DNA of 40,903 nt from Anaerolineae bacterium. GTDB lineage: Bacteria; Chloroflexota; Anaerolineae; Aggregatilineales; Phototrophicaceae. The position numbers and the translations under genes were made by a program. The notes below the pieces were generated by a model that saw nothing but the letters and a program-made list of their open reading frames with translations, was not told the DNA's origin and did not search any database. Positions 27,438-36,718 of this stretch are shown here, piece by piece. How positions within the stretch are numbered: position 1 is the first letter of the stretch; each line of letters starts with the position of its first letter. The stretch is from the NCBI GenBank assembly GCA_023382675.1, contig JAHDWN010000051.1:1-40903 (forward strand). Direction: 5' to 3'.

Positions 27438-29357
27438 TCATGTGGTGACTGCTGGCTGCACACTGGGAAAACGCGAGAGATCCGTGTGCGGCAAGAACAG
27501 CGCGGACGTGAACGCCTCATAAAACGTGTTATCTGCTGAAAGCTCGATGTAGGTCATGCGCGAGGCAATCGCCCGGATCTGCGCCCGCGCCTGTTTATCC
27601 AGCAGCCCAAGATACGCCCCGCGCACGGACGTGTTGCCCAGGAAGTGGAAATGTTCCCAGGGCATATCCGGCAGCAGGCCGATTTCAACCGCTTTTTCGA
27701 CGTTGATATATTTGCCGAACGAGCCGCCGACCAGCACCTGTTCCGCCGTCTCCAGCGGGATGCCCATGCGCTCTGCCAGGACGGTGAACCCGGCGTAGAT
27801 GGCTGCTTTGGCGCGGATCAGGTTGTCGATGTCCACGCGCGTGATGGCGATGTCGCGGCCATGCGCGGTTTCGCTGCCCCAGGCGACGACGTATTCCGGG
27901 CCATGTTCGCCTGTGCGGACGCGCGGCGTCGGCAGCGTGAGATTGATGTTACCGCCTTTGTCGATGACTCCGGTCAGCAGCATTTCTGCCATCAGCGCGA
28001 TCAGACCGCTGCCGCAGATGCCAACCGGTTTGTCACTAAAGATGACGCGATAGGTGGGTTCGTAGGTGTCGCTGTTGATCCACACCTCCTCGATAGCGCC
28101 GCTGGTCGCGCGCATCCCGTTGATGACGCCGCTGCCCTCGAACGCCGGGCCTGCCGAGCAAGCGCAGGTGATGAGCCACTCGTTGTTACCGAGCACCGTT
28201 TCGCCGTTCGTGCCGATGTCGATGAACAGCGTGACGGCTTCGACGTCTTCCAGACCGGACGAGAGCACCCCGGCAGTGATGTCCGCGCCGACGTAGCTGG
28301 CGACACCGGGCAGACAGTCCACGGTCGCATCCGGGTGGATGTTCAGCCCGACTTCACGCCCGGTCAGCGTGGGCACGTCGTTGACGGCGGTCACAAACGG
28401 CGACAGGCGGATGCTTTCTGCCGGGATGTCCAGCAGCAGGTGCATCATCGTGCTGTTACCAGAGATCGTCGCTTTCATCACGTCCGTCGGCTGGGCGAGC
28501 ACGCGCTTGCAGGCGGTTTCGAGCAAGCCGTTGATCGTCTCCAGCACGAGGTCGCGCAGTTGGCCGTGGTCGCCATTCCTGCTGTTCTTGGTCGCGTAGA
28601 TGATGCGCGAGATCACATCTTCGCCGCGCTCGATCTGGCGGTTGTATTCGGCGACCTGCGCACGCACCTCGCCGGTCAACAGATTGACCAGCCAGAGCGT
28701 GACGGTCGTCGTGCCGATGTCAACCGCGACACCCCAGAGCGGAGCATCGGCGGCGACGTGGTCGGGTTTGAGATCGATCAGGCGCGCGGGGCAGTCAGGG
28801 CAGTCCCAGGCTTCGGTGTCGAGCACTGCCGTCACCTGCCAGTCGCCCTCACGCAGCGTGCGCCCAAGCTGGCGCAGCTGTGCCAGTGACGCCCGCGCCG
28901 CTTCGATGCCTTCTGCGCGCAGCGCGGTCAACAGGCGGCTCCAATCGTCGCGCTGGTCGTCCATGTTCGGCGGCGCAAGTGTCAGCGCCACGCGCCGGAC
29001 GGTCTGGACAGCCTGCGGATCGTAACCCGCCGGGACTTTGACTTCGGCGGCGGTGAGATCGGTTTTCAGGCGGCGTTCGATTTTCTCCTGCGGCAGCACG
29101 GTGATCGAAACGTCGCCCTCAACCACGGATTGGCAGGCCAGGGCATAACCGGCGGCAATATCGTCTGCGGAGAGGCGCAGGGTGCTGCGGCGGCGCACAG
29201 TACCTTCGGTGACGAGGACGGCGCAGCGTCCACAGCGGCCTTGACCGCCGCAGGGCTGTTGGATGTCCACACCCGCCCGGTGAGCGGCTTCAACGAGGAG
29301 TGAACCGGTCGGAACCTGTACAGGCTGCGTGCCAACGGTGACAGTGTGATCGGCCAT
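27438..29357 (-). CDS. acsV: corrinoid protein reductive activator (RACo/AcsV, ASKHA domain)
   Basis: This 639-residue protein restores inactive Co(II) corrinoid protein to Co(I) with ATP. Residues 1-~85 are a plant-type [2Fe-2S] ferredoxin domain with Cys36, Cys42, Cys45 and Cys75 (CGGQGRCGRC...C). A linker follows to ~200. Residues 200-~610 form the ASKHA actin-like ATPase fold with GVAVDIGTTTVTLWLV, TISGNSTMMHLLL, LFIDIGTNGETVLG and ACSAGPAFEGSGVI. The start lies 11 bases after a GGTAGGG site. A 173-base gap with a strong hairpin separates it from acsC. Confidence 0.95.
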   Translation of the reverse strand: MADHTVTVGTQPVQVPTGSLLVEAAHRAGVDIQQPCGGQGRCGRCAVLVTEGTVRRRSTLRLSADDIAAGYALACQSVVEGDVSITVLPQEKIERRLKTDLTAAEVKVPAGYDPQAVQTVRRVALTLAPPNMDDQRDDWSRLLTALRAEGIEAARASLAQLRQLGRTLREGDWQVTAVLDTEAWDCPDCPARLIDLKPDHVAADAPLWGVAVDIGTTTVTLWLVNLLTGEVRAQVAEYNRQIERGEDVISRIIYATKNSRNGDHGQLRDLVLETINGLLETACKRVLAQPTDVMKATISGNSTMMHLLLDIPAESIRLSPFVTAVNDVPTLTGREVGLNIHPDATVDCLPGVASYVGADITAGVLSSGLEDVEAVTLFIDIGTNGETVLGNNEWLITCACSAGPAFEGSGVINGMRATSGAIEEVWINSDTYEPTYRVIFSDKPVGICGSGLIALMAEMLLTGVIDKGGNINLTLPTPRVRTGEHGPEYVVAWGSETAHGRDIAITRVDIDNLIRAKAAIYAGFTVLAERMGIPLETAEQVLVGGSFGKYINVEKAVEIGLLPDMPWEHFHFLGNTSVRGAYLGLLDKQARAQIRAIASRMTYIELSADNTFYEAFTSALFLPHTDLSRFPSVQPAVTT

Positions 29358-29393
29358 GCCCTACCTTCAATCAGAACTCGATATAGTCCAAGA

Positions 29394-29419
29394 AGTGATG
29401 CGTAATGCGTGATGAGTAG
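29394..29419. repeat. short GTGATG/GATGAG low-complexity tract
   Basis: gtgatgcgtaatgcgtgatg followed by agtagt is a short relative of the tracts at 8424-8512 and 17291-17370, in the acsC-acsV gap. Confidence 0.4.
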
Positions 29420-29490
29420 TTACGCCTGACTTCTTGTTTAACATCGACCGAATACTCCGATCCTCTTCTTTCCCCCATCTCGCTTCAACT

Positions 29491-29527
29491 CCCCCTCTCC
29501 GATTTCGGAGAGGGGGTTGGGGGGTGA
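29491..29527. repeat. perfect CCCCCTCTCCGA hairpin repeat between acsC and acsV
   Basis: CCCCCTCTCCGA and TCGGAGAGGGGG pair perfectly over 12 bp with a 2-base loop, followed by ttggggggtgag. This CCCCTCTCC/GGAGAGGGG element is a pattern I know as a recurring intergenic repeat in many bacteria. It ends four bases before the acsC stop and may set the ratio or processing of the acsC and acsV messages. Confidence 0.65.
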
Positions 29528-29530
29528 GGT

Positions 29531-30871
29531 CTACAACGACTGCTTCATGAACGCGGGCAAGTCCACGGCTTCGCGCGGGCCGACCCGAATCTCCCAGTCG
29601 GGCAGTTCCTCTTCCATTTCGCCGGAGAGCACGGCGACGTGCCCCGGGATGACGATGCGCTTCTTATTGACCTTGTCGGCCACGTTGAATGCCTTGACCG
29701 ACTTGGCGATCCGCTCGGCGTCGAATTTGCCCGCCGCCCAGGCGGTGAGCACGCTCATGCCTTCCGCATCCGCAACCAGCAGCCAGGCCGGCAGGCCAGA
29801 GCTTTCGACCTCGTTGGCGACGCTGAAGTAGGTGATGCTGAAGTTGGTCGTGACCAACACGGGCGAATCTGGTGTCGGATTGTTGATCTCGTAGATGCCG
29901 GGCTGCACCTGAATCGGTTTCTGCGGATCGGTGTAGATGTTTTCGCGCAGCACCAACAGCGGGTAGGCTGTTTCCGGTGCGAAGCGATCCAGGACGACGA
30001 AGCCTGCATACTTGGCGATGGCGTGCGCCGCCAGCATCGATTCCTCGTAGGCTTCCTCGGCATCGCACGGGAAGGCGATGACCGGGTAGCCGAGCGGGCG
30101 GAAGTTCTTGCGCAGCGCCAGGCGGCGAATCTGCGTGTTCAGCGCCAGCGACGTGCCGAGTTTGCGCGCCGCCGGGTCGAGTACCAGGTCAGGCACGCCG
30201 TATTCTTTCAGTTTGGTCGCCAGGTCGGCCAGGCCGTCGAGCGACTCGGCAATGACCGTGAGCGCCGCGCCGTGCTGCTTGGCGAGATCGCCCATCGCCT
30301 GCCAGTTGCTCGCGTCCGCGCCGTACATCAACGGATGTTCGCCGTCGACGTTACGCAGACCGGCAGCCATGACATTCGGGTCGCGGCTGATGAGAATCAG
30401 CGGGCGATGGCTGACCTGGCGCACCGCTTCAATCGCAGCGGAAAACGCCGCCGGGTCGCCTTTGACCGCCTCGACCGCGAAGCCGTCGATCATGAGTTCG
30501 CGGCCAACGTAATTGACCATGTAGCTGTCGGCAGCCGATACAGCGGCCTTGATGTCGTCGGCTGTCTGGTCGTCACGCACGCGCAGGAAGAAGCCGGGCT
30601 TGTTGTAAAACGTCTTTTCGTGGCGGAAAAGCACGACTTCGTTGCCAGCCTTGACCTCGTGGCCGTTGGCCGTCAGTGTGATCAGCCGCACCGGCGGCTC
30701 GGAGGCTTCAGCCAACTGCGCCTTAGCTTCATCTTTCACGTGCGGACAGGCCGATAGTTCCACCTGCTTGGCTGCCAGTTTCATGGCGAAGGCCAGGCAG
30801 GTTGGGAAACCACAATCCTTGCAGTTCGTCTGCGGCAGCAGTTTGTAGATTTGAATGCCGGAGAGTGCCAT
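29531..30871 (-). CDS. acsC: corrinoid/iron-sulfur protein large subunit
   Basis: This 446-residue protein is the large (gamma) subunit of the CoFeSP that carries the methyl group from AcsE to the A-cluster of AcsB. The N-terminal [4Fe-4S] domain has Cys17, Cys20, Cys25 and Cys42 (NCKDCGFPTC...ACP). A TIM-barrel domain follows (DGFAVEAVKGDPAAFSAA, PLILISRDPNVM), and the C-terminal corrinoid-binding part includes TTNFSITYFSVANEVESSGLP. It lies 15 bases downstream of acsD, its partner. Confidence 0.96.
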   Translation of the reverse strand: MALSGIQIYKLLPQTNCKDCGFPTCLAFAMKLAAKQVELSACPHVKDEAKAQLAEASEPPVRLITLTANGHEVKAGNEVVLFRHEKTFYNKPGFFLRVRDDQTADDIKAAVSAADSYMVNYVGRELMIDGFAVEAVKGDPAAFSAAIEAVRQVSHRPLILISRDPNVMAAGLRNVDGEHPLMYGADASNWQAMGDLAKQHGAALTVIAESLDGLADLATKLKEYGVPDLVLDPAARKLGTSLALNTQIRRLALRKNFRPLGYPVIAFPCDAEEAYEESMLAAHAIAKYAGFVVLDRFAPETAYPLLVLRENIYTDPQKPIQVQPGIYEINNPTPDSPVLVTTNFSITYFSVANEVESSGLPAWLLVADAEGMSVLTAWAAGKFDAERIAKSVKAFNVADKVNKKRIVIPGHVAVLSGEMEEELPDWEIRVGPREAVDLPAFMKQSL

Positions 30872-30886
30872 ACCTATATCCTTGCC

Positions 30887-31861
30887 TCATGCCATTTCAG
30901 GCGAAATTGTCAGTTCGTCGATTGCTTTGTGGATGCGCCGGACGCTTTCCGGGTGGCGCAGGACGACGATGTCCGCGCCGGACTCGACCAGCGCGACGGC
31001 CGTCAGCGTCTCCCAGTTGATCGCCCGCTCGGCCCAGTCGCCCCAGGCTTCCGGGACATCCTGGCCGACCTTCGATTCTTTGGTCTTCCAGGCCTCGAAG
31101 CCGGGCGTGACGAGCATCGGCAGTTGCGTCATCGCGTCGCCTTGCAGCGCCGCCAGCCGCAGCCGCTCCATGACCGAGTAGCCGTACTCGATGCCATAAC
31201 CGAGCGCGCCGGTCGTCGGGTCCATCAGGATGCGATCCAGCGGCAGGCCCATGTCGTGAATGAGGATGTTGAGCTGCTTGGCGAGGTTCACGTCCATCGG
31301 CGTGCGCGCCGTCACGCAGTGATCATTGGCCAGGGCCGCGGCCACAATCGTGCGGTAGTTCTTGTCTTCGCAGATGCCCAGGGCGAGTCGTTCGCCCTTG
31401 GTGGCCTCGGCGACCGCGAGCAGCAGCTCGTTGTCAGCCTCGGCCTGGCCGGGGCCGAAGACGATCAGCGGCAGGGCGCTGGCGCCGAGAACAGCCTTGG
31501 TCGCGGCGACGGCAGCCTGTGGGGTGGTCGGCGCACCGTCGGCATCGGTCAGCGTGAGCGCGAGCACCAACAGATCCGCGCCGACTGCTTCGGCCTGTTT
31601 GGCCCAGGCGGCGGGATCATTGGCCGCGTCGCCCCAGACATCCAGCAGCAGCGGCGACCAATCGGTTGGACGGCGTTCTTTAATTTCGACCGCGACGACC
31701 GGGCGGTTCGGAGCAGTCTGTTCGAAGTTCATGAAGGGCAGGGTCTTCTGGCCGCCGACGGTGATTGTCCGCGACCGTGTCCCGCCTTCGGCTGAGGTTG
31801 CGCCCAGAGTGACTGTGCGAACTGTCCCTTCCCAGGAGTCCTTTGGAATCTCGACCGGCAT
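30887..31861 (-). CDS. acsD: corrinoid/iron-sulfur protein small subunit
   Basis: This 324-residue TIM-barrel protein is the small (delta) subunit of CoFeSP. It has VTLGATSAEGGTRSRTITVG near the N-terminus, LPFMNFEQTAPNRPVVAVEI, HCVTARTPMDVNLAKQLNIL, and ILMDPTTGALGYGIEYGYSV near residue 215, all typical of AcsD/CdhD. The start has GGGAG 9 bases upstream and lies 6 bases after the CBS gene. Confidence 0.96.
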   Translation of the reverse strand: MPVEIPKDSWEGTVRTVTLGATSAEGGTRSRTITVGGQKTLPFMNFEQTAPNRPVVAVEIKERRPTDWSPLLLDVWGDAANDPAAWAKQAEAVGADLLVLALTLTDADGAPTTPQAAVAATKAVLGASALPLIVFGPGQAEADNELLLAVAEATKGERLALGICEDKNYRTIVAAALANDHCVTARTPMDVNLAKQLNILIHDMGLPLDRILMDPTTGALGYGIEYGYSVMERLRLAALQGDAMTQLPMLVTPGFEAWKTKESKVGQDVPEAWGDWAERAINWETLTAVALVESGADIVVLRHPESVRRIHKAIDELTISPEMA

Positions 31862-31867
31862 AAAACT

Positions 31868-32377
31868 TTACTCCCAATCAGATGACGGGGCATTGCGGCG
31901 TGCCGCGTCCCGTTTTTCGATAAATGTTTGCAATGGCGCTTGCCGCGCTGCCTTAATACCCAGATCGGTTAACTCACTGTCATCCTGCGCGGCCAGATGG
32001 CGCAGAAAATGCCGATACGTGAGCACGCCCGCCGGATAGGTCAAGCCTTCGGCATGGTGCGTCAGGAAGACTACCCGGACACGCTGATCGCGCATGATTT
32101 GCGCCGCAGCCGCCAGGGGAATGTCTGGCGGGAGCTGCGGCACGTCATCGCGCATTACCTTTTCGGCGGTCAGTTCGCGGCAGTCATCGCGCGAATAAGC
32201 CTTGATCAGTTCGTCCTGGCTGATCATGCCAACGCCATGGCCCTCCGGATTGAGGACGACGACCGCTTCCAGATCCTTTTCCAGCAGCAGCCTTGCGATT
32301 TCGGGGACGGGCGCATCCAGGGCGCACGTCGCCACACCAACGGTCATCAAGTCGCGGACGAGCCTGCGTTCAGCCAT
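31868..32377 (-). CDS. two-CBS-domain protein inside the CODH/ACS operon
   Basis: This is a 169-residue protein with two CBS domains, about 8-63 (VRDLMTVGVATCALDAPVPE, VVLNPEGHGVGMISQDEL) and 73-130 (EKVMRDDVPQLPPDIPLAAA, VVFLTHHAEGLTYPAGVL), and a ~35-residue basic C-terminal tail. CBS pairs bind AMP, ATP, SAM or other nucleotides and usually regulate a partner. It is fused to nothing and sits between acsB (11 bases) and acsD (6 bases), so a role sensing energy or SAM state for the CODH/ACS complex is plausible but inferred. The start has AGGGG upstream. Confidence 0.9.
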   Translation of the reverse strand: MAERRLVRDLMTVGVATCALDAPVPEIARLLLEKDLEAVVVLNPEGHGVGMISQDELIKAYSRDDCRELTAEKVMRDDVPQLPPDIPLAAAAQIMRDQRVRVVFLTHHAEGLTYPAGVLTYRHFLRHLAAQDDSELTDLGIKAARQAPLQTFIEKRDAARRNAPSSDWE

Positions 32378-32388
32378 CGGTCATCCCC

Positions 32389-34686
32389 TTAGAATATCGG
32401 GTCCATCACCAGGGCCGGATGGTTGTGTTCTTCCAGCCAGGCCAGCAGTTCTTCGACCGTCGTCACCGACCGTTCATCGGCGATGCGGTCAAGCAAATCC
32501 GGGTCGCCTTCGCGTTCGGCGACGAGCTTGAACTCGTCGGCCATCGTCTCTTTCAAGACGCTGCTCATCCAGACGACGCGCTTGAAGCCGCCGTCCGCCG
32601 AGATGAACTTGGGGCTGACGAGGTAGAACTTACCGACGCCCATGACGCCAGGGGTCTGCATACCGCCACCGGCCATGCCTGCCAGCGTACTGAAGGTCAT
32701 GCCCGCCGGAGTCATGCTGGTGTCTTCACGGTTGACGACCATGACGCCGTTGGTCTCCGGGATGAGCATGACGATGCACTCGAAGCAGCCGCAGGCAGTC
32801 ATTGGGTTCTCCATGATCGAATACATGGAGACTTCGCCGACCTTGCCATGCGACGCGCGCTCGGCGTAGTCGTTGATGCCCGTCCAGTAGCCCTTGGTGC
32901 CGTCCAACTGCGAGCCGAGCTTGATCGGCTGGTTCGGGCCAGTCGGGTTGATGCTGAAGGAGGCCTTGCAATCGAGCCAGTTGTACGCGCCGCACAGACC
33001 CAGACGCTCGGGGCTGACGATGCAGACGTGATCCGGCGCGAACGACTGGCAGAGCGTGCAGCTATAGAACTCATTGACGGCGTCGTCGGTCAGGTCGGCC
33101 AGGCGCTTGTTGCGATAGTCATACGCCTCGCGCGCCTTCGCCAGCCAATCCTGCACCTTGTCCGGCTCGGTGTAGATCGTGACCTGCACTTTGTCCACAA
33201 TCGCGCCGAAATCGGCGTGCAGACGGGCATGGAGGATCTTGCCGAAGTGCTCCAGGTTGAAGCCCTTGTCCGCCGCTGCCGTGGAGATGCGGATCCAGGC
33301 GATGTCGCGCTGCCCGATGTGCTGGATGCCGGACGCGCCGTTGACGAAGTAGTGGATCTGGCGCTCCAACACCGGCTCGAAGTCCTTCTGCATGCCGCGT
33401 CCGGCGACCTCGACGACGATGCCCATGTCCATGTGCCCCTGCGCCTCGATGTCATCGAAGTTGGGGCCGACCACCTCGATCTTGCCGTCGGTGAGGGCGT
33501 CCAGATCGACCATGTGCAGATATTCGAAGCAGCGCGAGTACTTGCCGCCGAATTCGACGCGCATGTCGGACTTGCGCACGACCTCGCCTTCGAAGGCCGA
33601 GCCGTAGGGCACGGGCACCGGCACGTTGGCGACCTTGACCTTGACGCCGCGCACTTCGATGCACTTCTGCACCAGCAGTTCGGCGCGCTCCAGGTCGTCC
33701 GCGCCGGCGATCTCGTTGAAGGGCATACTGACGACGTGTTCGTAAGTGGTGACGCCGGTCGGCAGAATTTCGGGGATGACCGTATCGGCAATGACCGGGA
33801 AGCCGAAGTTGATCGCCCCGGCAGCCGCCGCATACTTCAGGTCATCGACTTCGCCGAGGGCGAGGACGAAGGCGAAGACGCGCTCCTTGTTGTACATCAG
33901 GATTTCGCGCGACATACCGCCCTTCATGCCGCCGAACGTCAGCGCCGAGCGGACGGCGAAACCGAGCGCATAAATGGCGCTCAGGGTGTCTGTCCCGAAG
34001 GGTACGGTGTAGGTGTCGTAACCGAGTTCGACGCCTTCTTCGTGCAGTTGGTGGATGATGCTCCGCCCGTTGACGTTGCCGGAAAGGAAGGTCAGGATGT
34101 TGCGCCGCTGAAGCTCGCGCACGATCTTGACGGCGACCTCGTTCGACTTGGCCGCGCCCACAATCGCCGCGAAGCCGGGCATACGCCCGTCTACGAGCTG
34201 GATGCCCCAGGTGCGGAGCTGGATGTCGTCGATGGGGCCATTGAGATGGCCGTCGTGGCCGTTGCCTGTGCTATCACCATTGCCGAGATCCGGGCTGGTG
34301 AACGACGTGCCGCCCGCCAGGTGGAAGCCCGCCATCGGCTCCGGTTGCAAGTCATAGACGAAGCGCAGGGCTTCGATGACTTCGGCGGCGAGCAGCGTTG
34401 CCATGCCGCTGTCGAGCGTTTCACCCAGGTAGGGCGTCCAGTGGTTCGGCGCGGGGATCGGGTGCAGCAGCGCGCGTGCCTGCTGCAGTACCGGCCCCAA
34501 CTGACCGACGGTTTCGATCTGCTGGCCGGTCATGCCGAAGATCAAAGGCAGATAATACGCGGTGTTGGGAAACGCGACGGGTGTCTCCGGCCCCTTGTCG
34601 GCCATGGCCTTGCCGAACATGCGCTCGGCTTCTGTCACCAGCGCGTTGGCCCCACGAATGGCACGGGTTGCAATATAACGTGACAT
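32389..34686 (-). CDS. acsB: acetyl-CoA synthase (CODH/ACS complex, bacterial alpha subunit)
   Basis: This 765-residue enzyme joins a methyl group from AcsCD, CO and CoA into acetyl-CoA. All six A-cluster cysteines are seen: Cys543, Cys546, Cys555 and Cys565 (CTLCQSFAPDHVC...LCG) for the cubane, and Cys632 and Cys634 in ACGCFEC for the dinickel site, with the same spacing as the Moorella enzyme (506, 509, 518, 528, 595, 597). The N-terminal domain that docks CODH is present. It is longer than the usual ~730, partly through a Gly/Asn/His-rich insert at ~131-153 (GNGDSTGNGHDGHLNG). The start has AGGAG 10 bases upstream, 13 bases after cooS. Confidence 0.97.
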   Translation of the reverse strand: MSRYIATRAIRGANALVTEAERMFGKAMADKGPETPVAFPNTAYYLPLIFGMTGQQIETVGQLGPVLQQARALLHPIPAPNHWTPYLGETLDSGMATLLAAEVIEALRFVYDLQPEPMAGFHLAGGTSFTSPDLGNGDSTGNGHDGHLNGPIDDIQLRTWGIQLVDGRMPGFAAIVGAAKSNEVAVKIVRELQRRNILTFLSGNVNGRSIIHQLHEEGVELGYDTYTVPFGTDTLSAIYALGFAVRSALTFGGMKGGMSREILMYNKERVFAFVLALGEVDDLKYAAAAGAINFGFPVIADTVIPEILPTGVTTYEHVVSMPFNEIAGADDLERAELLVQKCIEVRGVKVKVANVPVPVPYGSAFEGEVVRKSDMRVEFGGKYSRCFEYLHMVDLDALTDGKIEVVGPNFDDIEAQGHMDMGIVVEVAGRGMQKDFEPVLERQIHYFVNGASGIQHIGQRDIAWIRISTAAADKGFNLEHFGKILHARLHADFGAIVDKVQVTIYTEPDKVQDWLAKAREAYDYRNKRLADLTDDAVNEFYSCTLCQSFAPDHVCIVSPERLGLCGAYNWLDCKASFSINPTGPNQPIKLGSQLDGTKGYWTGINDYAERASHGKVGEVSMYSIMENPMTACGCFECIVMLIPETNGVMVVNREDTSMTPAGMTFSTLAGMAGGGMQTPGVMGVGKFYLVSPKFISADGGFKRVVWMSSVLKETMADEFKLVAEREGDPDLLDRIADERSVTTVEELLAWLEEHNHPALVMDPIF

Positions 34687-34699
34687 ATAACACTATCTC

Positions 34700-36718
34700 C
34701 TATTTGCCCGGCGTTCCATAGAGTGCCGCCTGGCGCTCGGCCAGAGGCAGAGCTTCGAGTTCGCGCATCCGCGCGTCACCGCTGCGGCCAAAACGCTGCG
34801 GGTCATATTCCGGCAGCCCAAGTTCGGCGCGTTTCTTGTCGATGTGCGCCAGCGTGCGGGCGATCATCTCGTCCGGGTCATCGATGAATTCCAGCTTGCC
34901 GCCGTAGAGTTCTTCCCAGCCTTCACTGATGTAGCGCAGGACGATGTCGCTGTCTTCGACTTTGTCCGGCATACCGCTGATGGGCGACGAGCCGCCGAAC
35001 ATGACGTAAGCGCCGGAAGCAACGCAGTAGGTGCCGATGGCGAGCGCTTTCTCGCTCATCCATTCAGGGGCCAGGCCGACAGCGGGGACTTGATCGATGT
35101 CGTCACCGAGGCCGCCTTCTTCGACCATCTGCGTGAGCACGGTCAGGATGCGGGTGTTATCCACGCACGACCCCATGTGCAGGACGGGCGGGATGCCGAC
35201 GGTCTCGCAGATTTCGCGCAGACCCGGCCCGACCTTGTCCAGCCCCGCCTCGCCGAGCAGCAAGCCCAGCTTGGCGCTGGCAATCGCGCCGCAGCCCGTC
35301 TGCACGACCAGCACGTCCTGCTTGAGCAGTTCGCTGGTGACGTGGGTGTGGAGATAATCGTGCTGGCTGCGCGGGTTGTTGCAGCCGACGATGGCCGCCA
35401 CGCCGCGAATGCGACCAGAGATGATCGCGTCGTTGAGCGGGCGGAAGGACGCGCGGTAGCTGCCGCCGAGCATGTAGTTGATGTACTCGTGCGAGAAGCC
35501 GGGGACGAGATCCTCGCGCACGTCCGGGATCTGGATGTCGCCGCGATTCTTGTAGTTGTCAATCGCCTCGCGCAGGATCTGCTTGGCAATCGTGAGCGCC
35601 TTGTGCTCATCGAATTCGATGTGCGTCGCGCCCTTGATCTTGACCTTGGGCGAAGTCGTGATGATCTTGGTGTGGAAGTTCGTCGCCAGCCCGACCAGCG
35701 CCTGCATGATGCACTGGACATCGACGACCATGGCTTCGACCGCGCCGGTCAGGATCGCCAGTTCTTGCTGGAGGAAGTTGCCCGCCGCCGGGACGCCCTG
35801 GCGCATCAGGATTTCGTTGGCGGTGCAGCAGATACCGGCGAGGTTGACGCCCTTCGCGCCCGCCGCCTTGGCATACTCGATGATTTCCGGTGTCTGGGAG
35901 GCAGCGACAATCATCTCACTCAGGGTCGGCTCGTGGCCATGGACGATTACGTTGACCATGTCTTGCTTGAGCACACCCAGGTTGGCCTGCCCCAGGAGCG
36001 GCGCGGGCGTGCCGAACAGGATGTCAGCCACGTCGGTGGCGATCATGCTGCCGCCCCAGCCATCCGCCAGCGCCGTGCGGACGGCGTGCTGCAGAATGTG
36101 TTCCGGGTCTTGATCGTCGCCGATGTGCGTTCGGTGCAGCGCCTCGACGACCTCGCGGTCGATGCCGCGCGGCACAACTTTCGTGTCGCGCCAGAGTTTC
36201 TGACGCTTGGCCGGGGCACGCTTCAGGGGGGCAACCTCGCCGCGCTGCTGGCCGAACTGCGCCAGATACAGATCAGCGAGATCGTTGGCGATCTCTTCCG
36301 GCGCGCGGCCTTCGATGGGGATGTCATAATGGGCGGCGACGGTGCGCAGCTTGGCAACGTCGCGGATGTAATAGCCTTCGGCCTCGCCATTGGCGACCGC
36401 CTTGAGCGTGAAGGCCATATCGCGCCCGTGATCCGAATGTGCCGCTGAACCGGCAGCGATGGCGCGGATGAAGTTGCGCGCCTGGATCGTGTCGATAGTC
36501 GCGCCGCAAACGCCGGTCTGGCCTTCCTTGGTCAGGCGGCACGGCCCCATGCCGCAGAGCTTGCAGCACATCCCCGCGCCACCGATGTTGCACGGCGCCA
36601 TGTTTTCGGCGCGGGTGAACGCTGTGCCGACGCCGATCTGCTCGGCGCGGATCAGCATTTCCTGTGCCGCAGGGTCGATGCTGAGCTGTTCAGGAGTTTT
36701 CTTTTCCTTAGCCATCAT
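34700..36718 (-). CDS. cooS: anaerobic Ni-Fe carbon monoxide dehydrogenase, catalytic subunit
   Basis: This 672-residue CODH (also called AcsA) interconverts CO2 and CO for AcsB. Cluster ligands: Cys43 and Cys51 for the D-cluster; Cys52, Cys55, Cys60 and Cys71 for the B-cluster (CCKLCGMGPC...VCG). C-cluster segments are VHGHEP (His), GICCTAN, VDVQCIM, VGCNNPR, QTGCGAIAS and MGSCVDNTR. The ATG at 36718 shares a base with the stop of the HMA-like gene; the next codon, ATG at 36715, is better spaced from GGGAG (7 bases) and may be the true start. It works as a dimer and lies second in the operon. Confidence 0.97.
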   Translation of the reverse strand: MMAKEKKTPEQLSIDPAAQEMLIRAEQIGVGTAFTRAENMAPCNIGGAGMCCKLCGMGPCRLTKEGQTGVCGATIDTIQARNFIRAIAAGSAAHSDHGRDMAFTLKAVANGEAEGYYIRDVAKLRTVAAHYDIPIEGRAPEEIANDLADLYLAQFGQQRGEVAPLKRAPAKRQKLWRDTKVVPRGIDREVVEALHRTHIGDDQDPEHILQHAVRTALADGWGGSMIATDVADILFGTPAPLLGQANLGVLKQDMVNVIVHGHEPTLSEMIVAASQTPEIIEYAKAAGAKGVNLAGICCTANEILMRQGVPAAGNFLQQELAILTGAVEAMVVDVQCIMQALVGLATNFHTKIITTSPKVKIKGATHIEFDEHKALTIAKQILREAIDNYKNRGDIQIPDVREDLVPGFSHEYINYMLGGSYRASFRPLNDAIISGRIRGVAAIVGCNNPRSQHDYLHTHVTSELLKQDVLVVQTGCGAIASAKLGLLLGEAGLDKVGPGLREICETVGIPPVLHMGSCVDNTRILTVLTQMVEEGGLGDDIDQVPAVGLAPEWMSEKALAIGTYCVASGAYVMFGGSSPISGMPDKVEDSDIVLRYISEGWEELYGGKLEFIDDPDEMIARTLAHIDKKRAELGLPEYDPQRFGRSGDARMRELEALPLAERQAALYGTPGK

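Noticed and set aside
25411-27522. 703-codon plus-strand open frame opposite metVF and acsE
   Set aside because: It spans two well-supported minus-strand genes and shows only antisense-type composition.
32293-34683. Long plus-strand open frame opposite acsB
   Set aside because: It mirrors the acsB reading frame in GC-rich DNA, has no recognisable domain, and is rich in Arg/Asp/Val/His as expected from antisense codons.
34844-36448. 534-codon plus-strand open frame opposite cooS
   Set aside because: It is the antisense shadow of a gene with all CODH ligands.
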